A stretch of DNA of 32,356 bases from Prevotella sp. (lineage in GTDB: Bacteria; Bacteroidota; Bacteroidia; Bacteroidales; Bacteroidaceae), in assembly GCA_022781445.1 (NCBI GenBank), contig JALETQ010000006.1, positions 1-32,356 of the forward strand, in the 5' to 3' direction. Shown one piece after another: positions 15,451 through 23,066 of the stretch. The notes under the pieces are model-generated. The model saw nothing but the letters and a program-made list of their open reading frames with translations, had not been told where the DNA came from and did not search any database. Within the stretch, counting starts at the first letter, position 1, and every line of letters starts with the position of its first letter. A program made the position numbers and the translations under genes.

Positions 15451-18000
15451 TCAGAAAGTAAATTCGAAGCTGAAACGGATGCCGTTGCGATGAACACGGG
15501 GTAAACCTGTGTAGCTCAATCGACGCACATAGTCGATGCGGAAGAACTTGAAGATGTTGTGTACCCCAACTCTCAATTCCCAGTAAGGACTGTTTTTATC
15601 CATCAGATAAGTGCCTTCGGGGAACTGAAATAACATGTTATCTCCTGCATTCCGTTCCAAAAACGGATTATTCTTGTCGGTGAGATGTCCCCACATCCCA
15701 TTGATACCGATTATCTCTCTCCACTTGAGCTTGTTGAGAAGCGGTATGCGGTTGAACAGCTTACCGTTGAGATCCCATGTTACCTCAAGGGTTGCCATTC
15801 TGTCGTTCAGGAACTCCATGTTGTTCATCAACGAGAAAGTTTCAGGCGTTATGACGTAAGAGAGATTGGCCGGCGGCATGATCAACATGGGAAAAGGCAC
15901 CTTGTTCCACTGAGCCCCCGCCTTGATCCGGGTATCGATTTTTCCCCAGCTCTTCATCCAGAATCGTTTGTATACAGACAACTCGGTATAGTTATACTTA
16001 TATTGTCCTCCCAAAAGCCCGTCAAATCCCATCGTGTGGCTGAAGGTAAACTCCGGGGCATCAAGATTGATCGGCCAACGGTGTTGCTTGGTGTTGATGT
16101 AGGTACGTCCCGGACAGATCTGTAGCGTGAGTGTCATTTCGGTGGTTCGTATCTTCGAAACATCCGTACCATCGCCCAATCGCCTGAAGATGAGGTCACC
16201 GGTGGGTTCGTTGCTTTCGGTTTTGATTTGGAAAGTCGACCTGATGCCGTTGTCCGTTTCCCAATCCAGCTTGAGTTTCTGTCGATTATAGAAATACATC
16301 TGATGAACTTTCGTCCACCTGAAAGCTGTGAAGACATTGTCTTTGTCGGTAATCATGAACTTGTCGGAAGGTGACATGACATCCTTGGCCGTTTCGAAAG
16401 ATATGGTGCGCGAGGGGAACTCGTTGGGCTGATACTCTTTCTTGTTGAACGAATAGGTCAACAGCGAACTGTAATAATGTTTCTCAGACTTGGTTCCATA
16501 AGCATAATAGCCTTTCCAAAAAAGGTGCGGATTGAGTGATGCGGTGGTTTGTCCGCTCACCCTGAATCTGAAACCGTCAACAAAGTTGTTGGTAATCATG
16601 GTGTTGATCGGTCCGATATCGAACTTGCTTTTGGTATTCTGGTTGCCCGTTTCAACAAAGTTTTCAACAACGGCTTTGACACCGAAGAGGATGTATTTGA
16701 AACCTTTGGTCTGCGACATGCGATGAATGAACGATGACATCGATGATTCGCCTTTCGTTAATTCCACCGATCGGTACTGATTCCAGAACTCATCATTACG
16801 CATCTTGGCATCGGCTTCATATTTTGTCTTCACCTTGCCCTTGAACAACTTGTCGGGCAATTTGTCAAAGGCGTAATCGTTCAAGTGAGTCGTCCGTATT
16901 ACGATGGCTTTCGACAATAACTTGTTGAGTGACATTTCCACGACCATGTTGTCGGTCGTCAAGACCCATTCTCCATTGTCAAGCTTGGTATATTCCTGTT
17001 CGATACGAAGGTTGTCGACAAAGTTCACATCGCTCTTTCGGGGCAATGTCAGATTACATTTTTTTACATGCAGCGAACTGTCGGTCAATATATACAGTTC
17101 CCCTCTGAAACCGAAGTCTTGCTGGTTGTTGGGAGTGAACTGCAGATGATAGCACCTGTCTTTGCCCACGTAGACAGTGTCTTCGATATAGAAACGATAG
17201 AACGACACTGCATCCTTACCGATGGGACTCGTGAACGGAAACTGGAAGAGGCGTATTTGGTCGTCATACAAGTCGACATCCGTAAACACATCTTTCAACA
17301 TGGTGTTGATGACATTACCTGTTTCTATCAGATGGTTGATGCCGTTACTTTGTTGTCCTTTGACAATTTCTTTATTAGTACGCGGGTTCTTGCGGTACAG
17401 ATATTGTGTCACCGTTTCATCAACGGATATGGGCAAGATGAGTTTGTCGTTGTATGGACAGGTTTCGATTTGGTCGAGCAACCATTTCTTCTTCTGGTAG
17501 GTGTCGCTTTCTATTTCTTCTTGCGTGATGTCGTTGATCGCCAAAGTGATTTTCTGATACTTGTTGAATTGATAATAATCAAACCGTTCGAGGTCGGTTT
17601 TGTGTTTGGCAGCCACTACCCTTTTCATCAATTCCACTGCCGGATTGTCCTTTCGGCTGTATTTCGATTTCTTTGATTTTACGACCACATCTCCCAGTTT
17701 TCTGGTATCACTCTTGATTTTGTAGACTTGATAAGCCGGTGTACCGGCTTTGATGTTGAATGTCGTTGTTTTATAACCTATTGCGCTGACGGTTAATGAT
17801 TCTCCGTTTCGACGCTCGATAGAGAATGTACCGTCTTGTTTACCTGAAATTGCTATGTGAAGATTCTTGTAAGAAATAGTGGGTGACGGCACCGTATCGC
17901 CCGTTTGGGCATCGATGACCACCCCCGTGATTTGGGCATTGACCGTCACGGCCAATGCCCAAAGACAAAGTGTCAGATATAATTTAATCGATTTCTTCAT
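15451..18000 (-). CDS. DUF5686 outer-membrane protein with CarboxypepD_reg-like domain
   Basis: An 849-aa protein of a family common in Bacteroidetes. The start MKKSIKLYLTLCLWALAVTVNA gives a clean Sec signal peptide. Another ATG 15 nt upstream (18015) is possible. Residues about 24-105 are a carboxypeptidase-regulatory-like beta sandwich (ITGVVIDAQTGDTVPSPTISY, then a VSAIGYKTTTF-like stretch), as in TonB-dependent transporters. The long C-terminal part is rich in alternating aromatic and polar residues and ends in Phe (SFEFTF), typical of a beta-barrel. Function is not known; a surface or outer-membrane role is inferred. Its start overlaps the MIPS gene by 17 nt, so it is the last gene of the operon. 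Confidence 0.85.
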   Translation of the reverse strand: MKKSIKLYLTLCLWALAVTVNAQITGVVIDAQTGDTVPSPTISYKNLHIAISGKQDGTFSIERRNGESLTVSAIGYKTTTFNIKAGTPAYQVYKIKSDTRKLGDVVVKSKKSKYSRKDNPAVELMKRVVAAKHKTDLERFDYYQFNKYQKITLAINDITQEEIESDTYQKKKWLLDQIETCPYNDKLILPISVDETVTQYLYRKNPRTNKEIVKGQQSNGINHLIETGNVINTMLKDVFTDVDLYDDQIRLFQFPFTSPIGKDAVSFYRFYIEDTVYVGKDRCYHLQFTPNNQQDFGFRGELYILTDSSLHVKKCNLTLPRKSDVNFVDNLRIEQEYTKLDNGEWVLTTDNMVVEMSLNKLLSKAIVIRTTHLNDYAFDKLPDKLFKGKVKTKYEADAKMRNDEFWNQYRSVELTKGESSMSSFIHRMSQTKGFKYILFGVKAVVENFVETGNQNTKSKFDIGPINTMITNNFVDGFRFRVSGQTTASLNPHLFWKGYYAYGTKSEKHYYSSLLTYSFNKKEYQPNEFPSRTISFETAKDVMSPSDKFMITDKDNVFTAFRWTKVHQMYFYNRQKLKLDWETDNGIRSTFQIKTESNEPTGDLIFRRLGDGTDVSKIRTTEMTLTLQICPGRTYINTKQHRWPINLDAPEFTFSHTMGFDGLLGGQYKYNYTELSVYKRFWMKSWGKIDTRIKAGAQWNKVPFPMLIMPPANLSYVITPETFSLMNNMEFLNDRMATLEVTWDLNGKLFNRIPLLNKLKWREIIGINGMWGHLTDKNNPFLERNAGDNMLFQFPEGTYLMDKNSPYWELRVGVHNIFKFFRIDYVRRLSYTGLPRVHRNGIRFSFEFTF

Positions 18001-19291
18001 CTGCCTCATATCCACCTATTTCACGAATGGCATTTTTCAACATGGTGTATTGCTGATACAAATTGTTCACGGCTTCTTCGCCTTCGACATAATCGTGCAT
18101 CGGACTCTTGAGGAAGAAGCTCAGGAAACGCTGAATGCCAAAACGTCCGGCACGAATGGCGAGGTCGGAAAGCAAGCACAAATCCAACAATAACGGTGCA
18201 GCAAGAATCGAGTCACGGCAGAGGAAGTTGATTTTGATCTGCATCGGGTAACCCATCCATCCGAAGATGTCGATATTGTCCCAACCTTCTTTATTGTCGT
18301 TGCGGGGAGGATAGTAGTTGATTCTCACCTTATGGTAGTAATCTTCGTACAGGTCGGGTTGATTTTCGGCTTTCAGGATGGTTTCCAATGTCGACAGTTT
18401 ACTTACCTCTTTCGTTCTGAAGTTTTCCGGTTCATCAAGTACCAATCCGTCTCTGTTGCCCAAGATGTTGGTTGAAAACCATCCTTTCAATCCGAGACAA
18501 CGGGCACCGATCATGGGAGCGAAGCCACTCTTCACCAAAGTCTGTCCGGTTTTGAAATCTTTACCGGCAATCGGGGTCTTGGTCTTTTCGGCCAGTTCCC
18601 ACATGGCAGGAATATCGACGGTGGTATTGGGAGCACCCATGATGAACGGTGCGCCTTCTGAAAGTGCAGCGTAGGCATAACACATGGAGGGAGCCACCCG
18701 TGCTTTGTCGTCGTTTTTCATTGCATTTTCGAGGTCGGCAAGTCTATAATGCACATCTTCATCGACAGGTACATAAATCTCTGTCGAGGCAGCCCAAATG
18801 ACAACAACACGTGCCAAACCTTTCTCGGTTTTGAAACGACGGATATCCTCGCGAAGTTGTTCAACCATTTCCCATCTGTTGTTGGTTTTCATTACATTAT
18901 CGCCATCAATTCGTTTTGCAAAGTTCTTGTCAAAAGCTGCCGGCATGGGGACTATCTTTTCGAGTTCGTCTTTCACAGGCTCTATATGCTTTTCCTGCAA
19001 GACTTCTGCATACATGGCAGCTTGATAGGCATTTTGCGGATAAACATCCCATGTGGCAAATTCGATGTCCTTCAGTTTTGTGAGCGGCACAATTTCCGAG
19101 TAGGGAAGGTATTTCTTTTCTTTGCCTTTACCAACTCTGATTTTGTCGTACTGTGTCATGGATCCTACAGGCTTGGCCAATCCCTTACGAGCCATGAGGA
19201 CTCCCGTGATGAATGTGGTGGTGACAGCTCCACATCCTACAACCATAATACCGAGCTTTCCGTCAGCCGGTTTTACATGTGTTTGTTTCAT
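17984..19291 (-). CDS. ino1: Myo-inositol-1-phosphate synthase (MIPS)
   Basis: A 435-aa NAD-dependent isomerase that converts glucose 6-phosphate into 1L-myo-inositol 1-phosphate, the first step of inositol formation. The Rossmann motif is VVGCGAVTTTFITG (residues about 17-30). MIPS signatures are NNRWEMVEQL, IWAASTEIY, GAPFIMGAPNTTVDIPAMWELA, AGKDFKTGQTLVKSG and KINFLCRDSILAAPLLLDLC. It belongs to the shorter bacterial/archaeal type. In Bacteroides, MIPS supplies inositol phosphate for inositol phospholipids and sphingolipids. The gene lies after a HAD gene (58-nt gap, no promoter visible) and before DUF5686, inside the packed operon. Confidence 0.95.
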   Translation of the reverse strand: MKQTHVKPADGKLGIMVVGCGAVTTTFITGVLMARKGLAKPVGSMTQYDKIRVGKGKEKKYLPYSEIVPLTKLKDIEFATWDVYPQNAYQAAMYAEVLQEKHIEPVKDELEKIVPMPAAFDKNFAKRIDGDNVMKTNNRWEMVEQLREDIRRFKTEKGLARVVVIWAASTEIYVPVDEDVHYRLADLENAMKNDDKARVAPSMCYAYAALSEGAPFIMGAPNTTVDIPAMWELAEKTKTPIAGKDFKTGQTLVKSGFAPMIGARCLGLKGWFSTNILGNRDGLVLDEPENFRTKEVSKLSTLETILKAENQPDLYEDYYHKVRINYYPPRNDNKEGWDNIDIFGWMGYPMQIKINFLCRDSILAAPLLLDLCLLSDLAIRAGRFGIQRFLSFFLKSPMHDYVEGEEAVNNLYQQYTMLKNAIREIGGYEADEEID

Positions 19292-19349
19292 TTCTTTTGT
19301 ATTTATGTATTATTCTGTTTCGCGCGATGATGATTATCGTCGTTCTGTA

Positions 19350-20042
19350 TTATACAAGCAGTTTCAATCCTTCAATATCGGTGATGATGGCATCAGGAAC
19401 TGTTTCATCGGCAGGAGCATCGGTCCATCCCTCACCTTTTATCCATATCGTCATGCAGCCGATGGACTTTGCCGGAAGGATGTCTTTGGTGATACTGTCA
19501 CCGATGACAATGATTTGTTCGCCGGGCAGTCCGAGGGCATCAACACCCAATCCGAAGATGCGGGCATCGGGTTTTCGAATGCCCACTACATCCGATTCTA
19601 TGACATTCCTAAAAAGATCGTTCAACCCGAACTCATGTAAAATGGTGCCTATGTTTCCGTAGAAGTTGCTCACCAGCACCAAGGGATATTTATCCTTGAG
19701 GTCGGTCAGAACCCTTCTGCTTTTGACAAGGGTCGTCAGCGTTTCGGAATAAAGACCTTCCACCAAACTATCGGCATGGCTCTGCAGTTTCAGTCCTTTG
19801 AGATTTCCCAAGTATTCCAACTGCATGGTTATTTTTGTACGTAACAATTTTTTGAAATCATCGGTCGGCGAGATGACAGGATTGTTCCCGAGATAGCGTT
19901 CGGTATAGACATAGGCATTTCGGTACGATTCTTCATCGACCGGAACGGCATGTCGTTGATAATGATGCCATATTTTTTTCCCCCAATGAATGCCCCCGGT
20001 ATCGAGGGTTCCGCCAAAATCGAATATCAGTCCTTTTGCCAT
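19350..20042 (-). CDS. HAD-superfamily hydrolase, possible inositol-phospholipid phosphatase
   Basis: A 230-aa HAD protein. Motif I is FDFGGTLDT with nucleophile D8, motif II is LVSNFYG (Ser), the motif III Lys is in GIRKPDARIF, and motif IV is VIGDSITKDI. In most HAD phosphatases the second Asp (DxD) acts as acid/base. Here that position is Gly (DFGGT), so catalytic details may differ. The cap is a helical C1 type. In B. thetaiotaomicron the MIPS cluster includes a phosphatidylinositol-phosphate phosphatase, and this gene has the right position (between the CDP-alcohol transferase and MIPS). That assignment is inference. It overlaps the preceding gene by 16 nt. Confidence 0.8.
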   Translation of the reverse strand: MAKGLIFDFGGTLDTGGIHWGKKIWHHYQRHAVPVDEESYRNAYVYTERYLGNNPVISPTDDFKKLLRTKITMQLEYLGNLKGLKLQSHADSLVEGLYSETLTTLVKSRRVLTDLKDKYPLVLVSNFYGNIGTILHEFGLNDLFRNVIESDVVGIRKPDARIFGLGVDALGLPGEQIIVIGDSITKDILPAKSIGCMTIWIKGEGWTDAPADETVPDAIITDIEGLKLLV

Positions 20043-21001
20043 AATTCTTCTTTCAACAATTGTTTGCAGAGTTTTTCATGTTTGTTGTGCATATAAATGT
20101 AAATCACTGACATGACCGTTATTTCAAACAGGAGGTACAACCAAGGCATATCTGCCAGACAGGTGATATAGATACAGATGGCTCTCACGTTGAAAGTCAG
20201 GATGTTGGTATATTTCATCAGTGGCCGGCTGCCCATCAGGAATCTTTCTTTGAGACTGGTCGGCAGCTCATGATGGTGTTGCAAGTACAGCGACATCTTG
20301 TTTCGCAGTTGCTGAAAAATGGGAGTCCGGTTTTCCTGACTCTTGCAATAGTTGGCATAATTGAAATGGAAAGCCCTTTTCCAAAAGGTTGATTGTTCTT
20401 TGGGTAACGATTCGTAGATCTTTCGCTGGGCTGCATACGAATCCAATTCGCTACCGCTTTTTCCTTTCAAAAACCAGAGATGTATTTGTCGATAATAGTC
20501 TGCCAACGAGCTTTGCGGCGAGTGACACACCAAACCGGCAACAGCACCCAACCCCCAAATCCACCATCCCCATTCCATGTCGGTACCGGGAATGTGTTGG
20601 GGCATCAGCCGCATACAAATGGCAATGTAGATGCTGAAGAACCACACATCGCCCGAAAATCCGTCCAAGATACGTCCGGTCAATGTTTTATTTCCTGTGA
20701 GTCGCGCCATTTGTCCATCGGTAGAATCGCACAAATTGGCAAGTACCAGCAACAATACACCGACAAGATTATGGGTAAGGTCGGTGAATGAGAACATATA
20801 GCCGGCACCTGTTCCGAGAAAGATGGAAAGTATTGTGACTGTATTGGGCTTGACGCCGAGTTTAATCCATAAGAGAGCAAACATCAAGCCTACAGGTCGC
20901 GTGAAGTATATGTCGAGCCATTCTTCCGTATCTTCAGATTTATAAGATGCTTGAAGCATCTCACCAAATGTCATGTTGATCAATGATTTATTGCTTTCCA
21001 T
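20027..21001 (-). CDS. CDP-alcohol phosphatidyltransferase (probable phosphatidylinositol-phosphate synthase)
   Basis: A 324-aa integral membrane enzyme, probably joining inositol 1-phosphate to CDP-diacylglycerol. The signature DSTDGQMARLTG...GRILDGFSGD gives the metal-binding Asp residues D92, D95 and D113 plus the invariant G-x2-A-R. The usual fourth Asp (D-x3-D) is displaced by one (D118). Several hydrophobic helices surround it. The start is uncertain: an ATG at 21001 is preferred, with others at 21037 and 20974. The one at 21001 overlaps the ATP-grasp gene by 14 nt. Homologues next to MIPS in Bacteroides make phosphatidylinositol phosphate. Its neighbours (MIPS, HAD) fit that role. Confidence 0.85.
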   Translation of the reverse strand: MESNKSLINMTFGEMLQASYKSEDTEEWLDIYFTRPVGLMFALLWIKLGVKPNTVTILSIFLGTGAGYMFSFTDLTHNLVGVLLLVLANLCDSTDGQMARLTGNKTLTGRILDGFSGDVWFFSIYIAICMRLMPQHIPGTDMEWGWWIWGLGAVAGLVCHSPQSSLADYYRQIHLWFLKGKSGSELDSYAAQRKIYESLPKEQSTFWKRAFHFNYANYCKSQENRTPIFQQLRNKMSLYLQHHHELPTSLKERFLMGSRPLMKYTNILTFNVRAICIYITCLADMPWLYLLFEITVMSVIYIYMHNKHEKLCKQLLKEELWQKD

Positions 21002-21794
21002 ACGTTGCTTTGTCAATGATATGTTCGACGATAGCATCGGCAGCTTCTTCTCTGAATCGAGAAAAACTGGGCCAATCGTTGAAATCTATGATATAAATTT
21101 TACCTTCGGGTGTCACGATGGCATCACCTCCATAAATATCCAATCCAACAATGTCGGCAGTTTTGTCAACAATTTGTATCAACTGCTGAACGTCGAAGGG
21201 GTAAAAATGAGGTCTGCCATTGATCGATTCCAAGCCAAATTTGGAATCATCCTCTTCGGTGGGATAGTAATATTTGAAAAATGAAGTGTCTCTCACCCCA
21301 TAAAATTTGATAAGGTCACCTTTAATATGGGCACTGACAACAATATCAGAAATACCTCGTTGTCGAAAAGACTCTATGATTTGATGGCGATACACATCAT
21401 CTTTTGCAAACATCACATCATTAGGCCTCTGCGCACACGCATCACCTCTTTTAACCCAATATCCATCGTTTCCGACTTCTGGTGGTAGTGGCATATGGTG
21501 GGTTCTCATGAGTTTTTCGTATACACTTCGCCTGCTGTTGCGAATGCCTTTTACGGAATTGAGAACGACGTGCCCTAAACGTTCTTTGTCCTCCAACACA
21601 AGAAGTGTGTTCTCAAGTCGTCCCATGCTGACAAAGACATCGGCCTCGACATTACTGTCTTCTCTTTCTTCCTTGGTCACAACATCATGTCCTGCAGCAG
21701 ATATTCGGTCAATGGTTGCCTGCATGATATTTCGATCTTTCCTTTCTGAATTGGGAGAGAATCGAGCATCTCTCATAATGAAACACATCTTCAT
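20988..21794 (-). CDS. ATP-grasp protein, resembles inositol-phosphate kinase or RimK type
   Basis: A 268-aa protein with an ATP-grasp layout. The preATP-grasp part holds conserved VFVSMGR; the ATP-binding part has MRTHHMPLPPEV, YWVKRGD and DIVVSAHIKGDLIKFYGV; the C-terminal metal site has GLDIYGGDAIVTPEGKIYIIDFNDWPSF, with D and N as ligands. The last motif is like the ID-N-P ending of RimK ligases and of ITPK-type inositol-phosphate kinases, which are also ATP-grasp. In an operon with MIPS a kinase of an inositol phosphate is attractive, but a ligase is equally possible from sequence. It overlaps the nucleotidyltransferase by 4 nt (ATGA), so translation is coupled. Confidence 0.75.
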   Translation of the reverse strand: MKMCFIMRDARFSPNSERKDRNIMQATIDRISAAGHDVVTKEEREDSNVEADVFVSMGRLENTLLVLEDKERLGHVVLNSVKGIRNSRRSVYEKLMRTHHMPLPPEVGNDGYWVKRGDACAQRPNDVMFAKDDVYRHQIIESFRQRGISDIVVSAHIKGDLIKFYGVRDTSFFKYYYPTEEDDSKFGLESINGRPHFYPFDVQQLIQIVDKTADIVGLDIYGGDAIVTPEGKIYIIDFNDWPSFSRFREEAADAIVEHIIDKATYGKQ

Positions 21795-22528
21795 GACAAT
21801 GGGTCGTGTTCTTTCAGAAAGGTTGAAGCCTTGTCGATGTCTCCGGCATGATCGATATCAAGGATTTTACTGAATGAGTAGGCCTTCAGGCGGCATCCTT
21901 CATCGACCAATGCTCTTTGGAAATTACGCATTCGTGTCACTTGCGTGTCAATGCAGTGTTGTAAAATAGGAAGCACCTTGGGCGACAATCCGTAAATACC
22001 ACCGCTTATCAGGTGACAACTGTTTTGTCGGTCAAAAAAACCTGTGATAATATCGTTGTCGTCGGTGGAGATATACAAGGGCTTCTCGTCGTCAATGAAA
22101 TCGGTGACACCCATCACACCGTCAAAGTTTTCGGAAGAAGTGAAACGATGAAGGGCTTCAAGATAATTGCCGAATTCGGATTCCTTGAATATCGTGTCAA
22201 CGGTTGTCAGACAGAAAATATCATCAGAAAGATAACGGCTTATCTCATAAAAACTATGCATGGAACTTGGTGTCGTTCGTATAACAAGCCGCAAAGGAAT
22301 GTTCCTCCCATTAAAACCTTCATTCTGAATGTTGCGCAAATGGTCTATGACTTCTTGGGAATATTCGTTGCAAATGACCACGATCTCGGTCGCATGGTGG
22401 TCGGCGAATATCCTCAATAAGCGGTCAATCAAACTCTCACCGGCAATTTCTACCAATGGTTTTGGTTGTTTCACGCCCTCGTTGGCAAGACGAGAACCTT
22501 CTCCGGCAGCTATGATTGCAAATTTCAT
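21791..22528 (-). CDS. Nucleotidyltransferase (NTP-transferase fold)
   Basis: A 245-aa GT-A-like nucleotidyltransferase. The signature AAGEGSRLANEG...KQPKPLVEIAGESLIDRLL covers residues 7-38 (NTP and Mg binding), TTVDTIF holds the metal Asp, and LDIDHAGDIDKA is the usual C-terminal region. The family makes NDP-sugars or CDP-alcohols from sugar- or alcohol-phosphates. Being first in an operon with MIPS and a CDP-alcohol transferase, CDP-inositol or a related nucleotide is a possible product, as known for IPCT enzymes. Substrate is not shown by the sequence. The promoter is 34 nt upstream. Confidence 0.8.
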   Translation of the reverse strand: MKFAIIAAGEGSRLANEGVKQPKPLVEIAGESLIDRLLRIFADHHATEIVVICNEYSQEVIDHLRNIQNEGFNGRNIPLRLVIRTTPSSMHSFYEISRYLSDDIFCLTTVDTIFKESEFGNYLEALHRFTSSENFDGVMGVTDFIDDEKPLYISTDDNDIITGFFDRQNSCHLISGGIYGLSPKVLPILQHCIDTQVTRMRNFQRALVDEGCRLKAYSFSKILDIDHAGDIDKASTFLKEHDPLS

Positions 22529-22534
22529 GAGCGA

Positions 22535-22569
22535 TAACTGTGAAGTTTCTTATTACAGTTACAAAGTTA
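22535..22569 (-). promoter_or_regulatory. Promoter of the inositol operon with dyad in the 5' leader
   Basis: TAACTTTG on the minus strand (22562-22569) fits TAnnTTTG. A perfect 7-bp inverted repeat, TAACTGT (22535-22541) and ACAGTTA (22555-22561), lies just downstream and would be transcribed. It may be an operator or leader hairpin. The -33 element is weak. Confidence 0.5.
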
Positions 22570-22570
22570 T

Positions 22571-22917
22571 GAAAACAAACTGAAACAAGAAAACTTTTCG
22601 ACTTATTTTTGTTTTGTGGTATATAAATCTACAATCTATGATGTATATTTACCGAACTTTGTCTTAGATTTCGTATCCTTTGATACATCAAAACTTGCCC
22701 TTTAACTTCGCAAAAGGACACGTTTGGCTCGGTAAAAGTTCTCCTTTTACAACGCGAAAGGGCACGTTTTGAATTACTTTTTGTGATGTTTTGTTAAGTG
22801 TTTGATATAGAGTTGTTTATTGGATTTGTTCTATTGTGGTTGAAAGTAGGAGAATTTTGAAGTGAAAAGATGAGAAATGGTGTGTCGTTTGATGAGTGCA
22901 GGAAAACGAAAAGAAAT
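22571..22917. other. Non-coding gap downstream of relA
   Basis: Apart from the palindromic element no gene or RNA was recognised here. Confidence 0.4.
22690..22770. repeat. Complex palindromic intergenic element
   Basis: AAAACTTGCCCTTT (22690-22703) and AAAGGGCACGTTTT (22757-22770) form a 13/14-bp inverted repeat. Inside is GTAAAAG/CTTTTAC (22732-22738, 22744-22750). CGCAAAAGGACACGTTT (22709-22725) and CGCGAAAGGGCACGTTT form a direct repeat. Related pieces appear at 3447-3497. It seems to be a member of a dispersed repeat family. Confidence 0.65.
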
Positions 22918-22949
22918 GTCTTCATGTCGTCTGTGGGTGGCATGAAGAC
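22900..22949 (-). terminator. Terminator of relA
   Basis: GTCTTCATG (22918-22926) pairs with CATGAAGAC (22941-22949); on the minus strand ATTTCTTTTCGTTTTCC follows. It lies about 120 nt past the relA stop. Confidence 0.65.
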
Positions 22950-23066
22950 TAATGAAGTTGGGAAGAGACCTTTTCGGTTTACGAACCGTCAATTGGTGCC
23001 GAAAGGATGATTGAATTCTCAAGAACGATAAGCCGGCAGAATTTGCCCGAGTTGTTGCAGTATGGG

